From: Elusimicrobiota bacterium
Lineage (GTDB): Bacteria > Elusimicrobiota > Elusimicrobia > Elusimicrobiales > UBA9959
NCBI GenBank assembly: GCA_022703115.1
Contig: JAKLEK010000071.1
Location: forward strand, 1-7,241
Length of the DNA stretch: 7,241 nucleotides
Reading direction: 5' to 3'
Part shown: one piece after another, positions 5,215-7,241 of the stretch
Layout of the letters: every line of letters begins with the position of its first letter
Numbering within the stretch: position 1 is the stretch's first letter
Notes under the pieces: generated by a model
Database searches by the model: none
Told to the model about the DNA's origin: nothing
The model's input: the letters and a program-made list of their open reading frames with translations, nothing else
Translations under genes and position numbers: made by a program

Positions 5215-6375
5215 ATGAACTTCGTTTTCCTTTCGCCGTCCTTTCCGCCGAATTACCGCTTTTTCTGCGACCGTCTAAAACGGGCGGGAGCCGTGGTCCT
5301 TGGCATAGGGGAGGAGCCTTTCCACTCCCTCGTTCCGGAGCTCAGGTCGTCGCTCGCCTGGTATTATCAGGTCGGAGATATGCGGGATCTCGGCGCTCTT
5401 CGTGAAGCGATGCGGTTCTTCATGGACCGTTTCGGTCCGCCGGACCGTATCGACTCGCTGAACGAATACTGGCTGGAAACCGAGGCGGTCCTCAGGAGCG
5501 AGTTCGGGGTGCCGGGGATAAAAGCGCACGAGGTCCCCTCGATACGCCGCAAATCCAGGATGATGGAGATCTTCGAGAGAGCGGGCGTGCCGCACGCCCG
5601 GGGCGCTGTGGTCCCCGACGCCGCGGCCGCCAAGGGACTCGCCGCCCGGCTGAAATTCCCGCTCGTAGTGAAGCCGGACGATGGAATGGGCGCCGAGATG
5701 ACGTACAGGCTGGACTCGGCGCGGGACCTGGAACGTTTCTTCGGCGCCAAGCCCGACCGGGACTTCATCCTTCAGGAATTCATAGAAGGAAGCATCGTCA
5801 CCTTCGACGGCCTGGCGGACCTGAAGGGACGCATAGTCTTCAGCACTTCTCACGTCTACGGACAGGGAGTGATGGAGTCGGTACTGTCGGATTCCCATAT
5901 CTCCTATTATTCCATGCGGGAGGTCCCGCGCGACCTGGAGGAGGCCGGCCGCCGGCTGGTGGAGGCTTTCGGGGTCAGGGAAAGGTTCTTCCACCTTGAA
6001 TTCTTCAGGCGGCCCGACGGGAGCCTTTGCGCTCTGGAGGCGAATATCAGGCCTCCGGGCGGGCCCACCATGGATATGTTCAATTTCGCCTGCGACATAG
6101 ATATGTACTCGGTGTGGGCCGGTATGATGACCGGCTGCGGGACCGACCTGAGATACGAGCGGAAGTACCATTGCGGGTACATAAGCCGCAAGAACAGGCT
6201 GGACTACGCGTACCCGCACGAGCGGCTCATGGATATGCTGGGGGGAACGGTGGCCGCGCGCGTGTTCCTTCCCCCGGTCCTGGCCCGCGCTATGGGCGAC
6301 GAGGGATATATAGTGCGGACCCGGGACGAAGGCGACATGCTGCGGGCCGTGGACCTGATACAGAAGGCGGCTTGA
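5215..6375 (+). CDS. ATP-grasp family ligase, carboxylate-amine or similar, substrate unknown
   Basis: The 386-residue cytoplasmic protein has a pre-ATP-grasp N-terminal domain (about 1-105, opening MNFVFLSPSFPPNY, with LGIGEEPF at 29-36 and NEYWLE at 83-88) followed by an ATP-grasp fold. Expected nucleotide-binding residues are visible: Lys113 in RKSRM, Lys153 in VVKPDDGMGA, and Glu188 in LQEFIEG. Metal-binding-type residues are Glu262 (HLEFF), Glu275, Asn277 and Arg279 (LEANIRPPGG). Such enzymes make an acyl phosphate with ATP and join it to an amine, thiol or similar group. The C-terminal part (about 285-386) is family specific and includes NFACDIDMYSVWAGM. It closely recalls an uncharacterised ATP-grasp family found beside COG4947-like esterases in gut bacteria, and that esterase lies divergently here. 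The start is fixed by the family N-terminus, yet there is no useful Shine-Dalgarno, only AGG touching the ATG, and TATATT lies 13 bases upstream. A nearly leaderless mRNA is possible. Substrate and pathway are unknown. Confidence 0.88.
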   Translation: MNFVFLSPSFPPNYRFFCDRLKRAGAVVLGIGEEPFHSLVPELRSSLAWYYQVGDMRDLGALREAMRFFMDRFGPPDRIDSLNEYWLETEAVLRSEFGVPGIKAHEVPSIRRKSRMMEIFERAGVPHARGAVVPDAAAAKGLAARLKFPLVVKPDDGMGAEMTYRLDSARDLERFFGAKPDRDFILQEFIEGSIVTFDGLADLKGRIVFSTSHVYGQGVMESVLSDSHISYYSMREVPRDLEEAGRRLVEAFGVRERFFHLEFFRRPDGSLCALEANIRPPGGPTMDMFNFACDIDMYSVWAGMMTGCGTDLRYERKYHCGYISRKNRLDYAYPHERLMDMLGGTVAARVFLPPVLARAMGDEGYIVRTRDEGDMLRAVDLIQKAA

Positions 6376-6398
6376 GCCCCGGACGGGCGTACGGCGAA

Positions 6399-6427
6399 TT
6401 GCAGAGCGCGGGTTAATCTTGTATTAT
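6399..6427 (+). promoter_or_regulatory. Candidate sigma70 promoter of the cold-shock gene
   Basis: TTGCAG (6399-6404) and TATTAT (6422-6427) are separated by exactly 17 bases. The -10 matches 5 of 6 consensus bases and the -35 matches 3 of 6. Transcription would begin near 6434, exactly where the first leader hairpin starts, leaving a leader of about 53 bases. Confidence 0.55.
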
Positions 6428-6433
6428 TTATCC

Positions 6434-6468
6434 GGCAGTAAATAAACTGCCCGGGGCGGCACCCGGGC
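6434..6468 (+). promoter_or_regulatory. Cold-shock gene 5' leader with two mutually exclusive hairpins
   Basis: Hairpin A pairs GGCAG (6434-6438) with CTGCC (6447-6451) around an AT-rich 8-base loop. Hairpin B pairs GCCCGGG (6449-6455) with CCCGGGC (6462-6468) around a 6-base loop. They share bases 6449-6451, so both cannot form fully at once. Hairpin B ends 2 bases before the ribosome site (AAGGA 6471-6475). Temperature-dependent refolding is known for E. coli cspA mRNA leaders; whether this leader does so is inference. Hairpin B is far the more stable, so it may simply be a fixed 5' stem. Confidence 0.5.
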
Positions 6469-6486
6469 GAAAGGACGTAAACACAA

Positions 6487-6690
6487 ATGGCGAAAGGAAA
6501 AGTGAAGTGGTTCAACGATAAGAAAGGTTACGGTTTCATCACTCCGGACGAGGGCGGTGCGGAACTGTTCGTCCATCATCAGGATATACAGGGCGACGGG
6601 TTCCGGACCCTGGCCGAAGGACAGGCCGTGGAATTCGAAGCGGCGCAGGGCGAAAAAGGCCCGAAAGCCACCAAAGTAGTAAAGCTGTAG
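6487..6690 (+). CDS. csp: Cold-shock domain protein (CspA family)
   Basis: The 67-residue protein is a single cold-shock domain, a five-stranded OB-fold that binds single-stranded RNA and DNA and melts mRNA secondary structure. MAKGKVKWFNDKKGYGFI at 1-18 contains the RNP1 motif K-G-Y-G-F-I at 13-18. RNP2 is L-F-V-H-H at 27-31, where V-F-V-H-F or V-F-V-H-H is more common. The remainder (GFRTLAEGQAVEFE, then GPKATKV) matches the family closely. The start follows AAGGA at 6471-6475 with 11 bases of A-rich spacing. It is a monocistronic unit with its own promoter, structured leader and terminator. It might be cold inducible or a constitutive RNA chaperone; the sequence alone does not decide this. 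Confidence 0.96.
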   Translation: MAKGKVKWFNDKKGYGFITPDEGGAELFVHHQDIQGDGFRTLAEGQAVEFEAAQGEKGPKATKVVKL

Positions 6691-6702
6691 CTTCTTCCGG
6701 GT

Positions 6703-6736
6703 AACGGGAAGTCCCGCCCCGGGCGGGCTTCCCGTT
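6703..6736. terminator. Strong intrinsic terminator between the cold-shock gene and the converging Gre-like gene
   Basis: AACGGGAAG (6703-6711) pairs with CTTCCCGTT (6728-6736), and after one unpaired T the inner CCCGCC (6713-6718) pairs with GGCGGG (6722-6727). This makes a stem of about 15 bp with a very short loop. It starts 13 bases after the csp stop. The T-tract is weak on the plus side (TTCTCATTT). The stem is symmetric, so it may also end transcription from the minus-strand gene, whose stop is at 6749. Confidence 0.8.
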
Positions 6737-6748
6737 CTCATTTCCCGG

Positions 6749-7241
6749 TCAAGGCGCCGGCGGCTTAGCTTGCGGCCCGCCCCCCGGATAGTCGATCGAG
6801 ACTATTTCCAGTTTAGTTCCCCCCGTTTGCTTTTCCCAGGAGATATATGCCCCTGGTCCGGTTCCCAGAAGAGCCGAGGCCAGAGGGGAAGCCCAGCTGA
6901 TCTTCCCGGTATCAGGGTCGGCCTCGTCCTCCCCCACTATATGGAATCTGTACAGCGTACCGTCTCCGTCCCTGGCGGAGACCAGCGCGCCGAAACGAGC
7001 CTCCGCCGCCCCGCAGCCGGAGTTATCGACCAGAACGGCCGTTTTCAGCCGGTGCTCGTAATAAAGCAGGTCCCGCTCCGCCGCGCGCAGACGCTGGGTG
7101 TGCAGCGGATCCCCGGTCCGCGTCTTTCTCAGCTCCCGGAACGTCTCTTCAAGCTCGGAAATGCGCCGCCGTAAGGCCGCCTTCCCATCGGGAGTGACGT
7201 AGTTGGGCAGTCCGCTCGAACGCCGCTCCGGCGTATCGTCG
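6749..7241 (-). CDS. GreA/GreB-like transcription factor, 3' part, with shortened coiled coil
   Basis: The frame runs in from the right edge and ends at TGA (6751-6749), giving 163 residues; the N-terminus lies beyond the window. SSGLPNYVTPDGKAALRRRISEL at about 8-30 resembles the GreB N-terminal start (x-Y-I-T-P-E-G). Residues 53-72 (AAERDLLYYEHRLKTAVLVD) match the second coiled-coil helix. Residues 82-151 form the Gre C-terminal FKBP-like domain that docks near the RNA polymerase secondary channel: RFGALVSARD, YRFHIVGEDEADPDTGKISWASPLASALLG, and the final strand LEIVSIDY. The tail to 163 is Pro/Gly-rich. In GreA and GreB the coiled-coil tip carries G-D-x-S-E-N-A-D-Y with the Asp and Glu that place Mg for transcript cleavage. 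Here the turn reads T-G-D-P-L-H-T-Q at 42-49, with only Asp44 retained, and the first helix seems short. Cleavage activity may be lost; a regulatory paralogue (Gfh1- or Rnk-like in role) is possible. Confidence 0.8.
   Translation of the reverse strand, partial: DDTPERRSSGLPNYVTPDGKAALRRRISELEETFRELRKTRTGDPLHTQRLRAAERDLLYYEHRLKTAVLVDNSGCGAAEARFGALVSARDGDGTLYRFHIVGEDEADPDTGKISWASPLASALLGTGPGAYISWEKQTGGTKLEIVSIDYPGGGPQAKPPAP

Noticed and set aside
5275..6219. A 314-codon open frame on the minus strand inside the ATP-grasp gene
   Set aside because: The opposite strand encodes intact ATP-grasp motifs throughout. The antisense product has no recognisable domain and is explained by the high G+C content.

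Overview
This is a bacterial chromosomal window of high G+C content (roughly 60% by eye, not computed) with dense, mostly short-spaced genes. Nothing in it points to a phage, plasmid or transposon: there is no integrase, transposase, terminal repeat, CRISPR array, tRNA or rRNA. The organism cannot be named from the sequence. An exported muramidase, a cold-shock protein, a Gre-type factor and a full riboflavin set fit a free-living or host-associated bacterium. The closest relatives I recall for the esterase/ATP-grasp pair are in gut Bacteroidota and Clostridia, but the base composition differs from typical members of those groups, so I leave the phylum open.

Positions 1-2541 (+) are the end of a riboflavin operon. 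The order is the 3' end of ribA or ribBA (GTP cyclohydrolase II), ribH (lumazine synthase), ribD (deaminase/reductase) and ribE (riboflavin synthase). Together they convert GTP and ribulose 5-phosphate to riboflavin. The dephosphorylation step is done by general phosphatases and no gene for it is expected here. Any FMN riboswitch would lie upstream of the window.

Positions 2549-3379 (-) encode an exported lambda-lysozyme-like muramidase (GH104 fold) with three W-[ST]-S-Y-D-A-P repeats in its linker. It converges on ribE with a 7-base gap. It diverges, across a 202-base promoter region, from a gene at 3582-4322 (+) for a membrane-anchored protein of unknown function with a Pro/Gly/Ala-rich linker and a repeat-containing helical C-terminal domain.

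Positions 4345-6375 hold a divergent pair: an alpha/beta-hydrolase esterase (-) and an ATP-grasp ligase (+). They are separated by 66 bases containing an AT-rich element with a tandem ATTATAT repeat. The two resemble partners I recall finding together in gut bacteria without an assigned pathway. This is the most attractive candidate for an undescribed system in the window.

Positions 6399-6736 (+) are a complete cold-shock-protein unit: promoter, a short 5' leader with two hairpins that cannot form at the same time, the gene, and a strong terminator. Positions 6749-7241 (-) hold the 3' part of a GreA/GreB-like transcription factor. Its coiled coil appears shortened and lacks most of the acidic tip motif needed for transcript cleavage.
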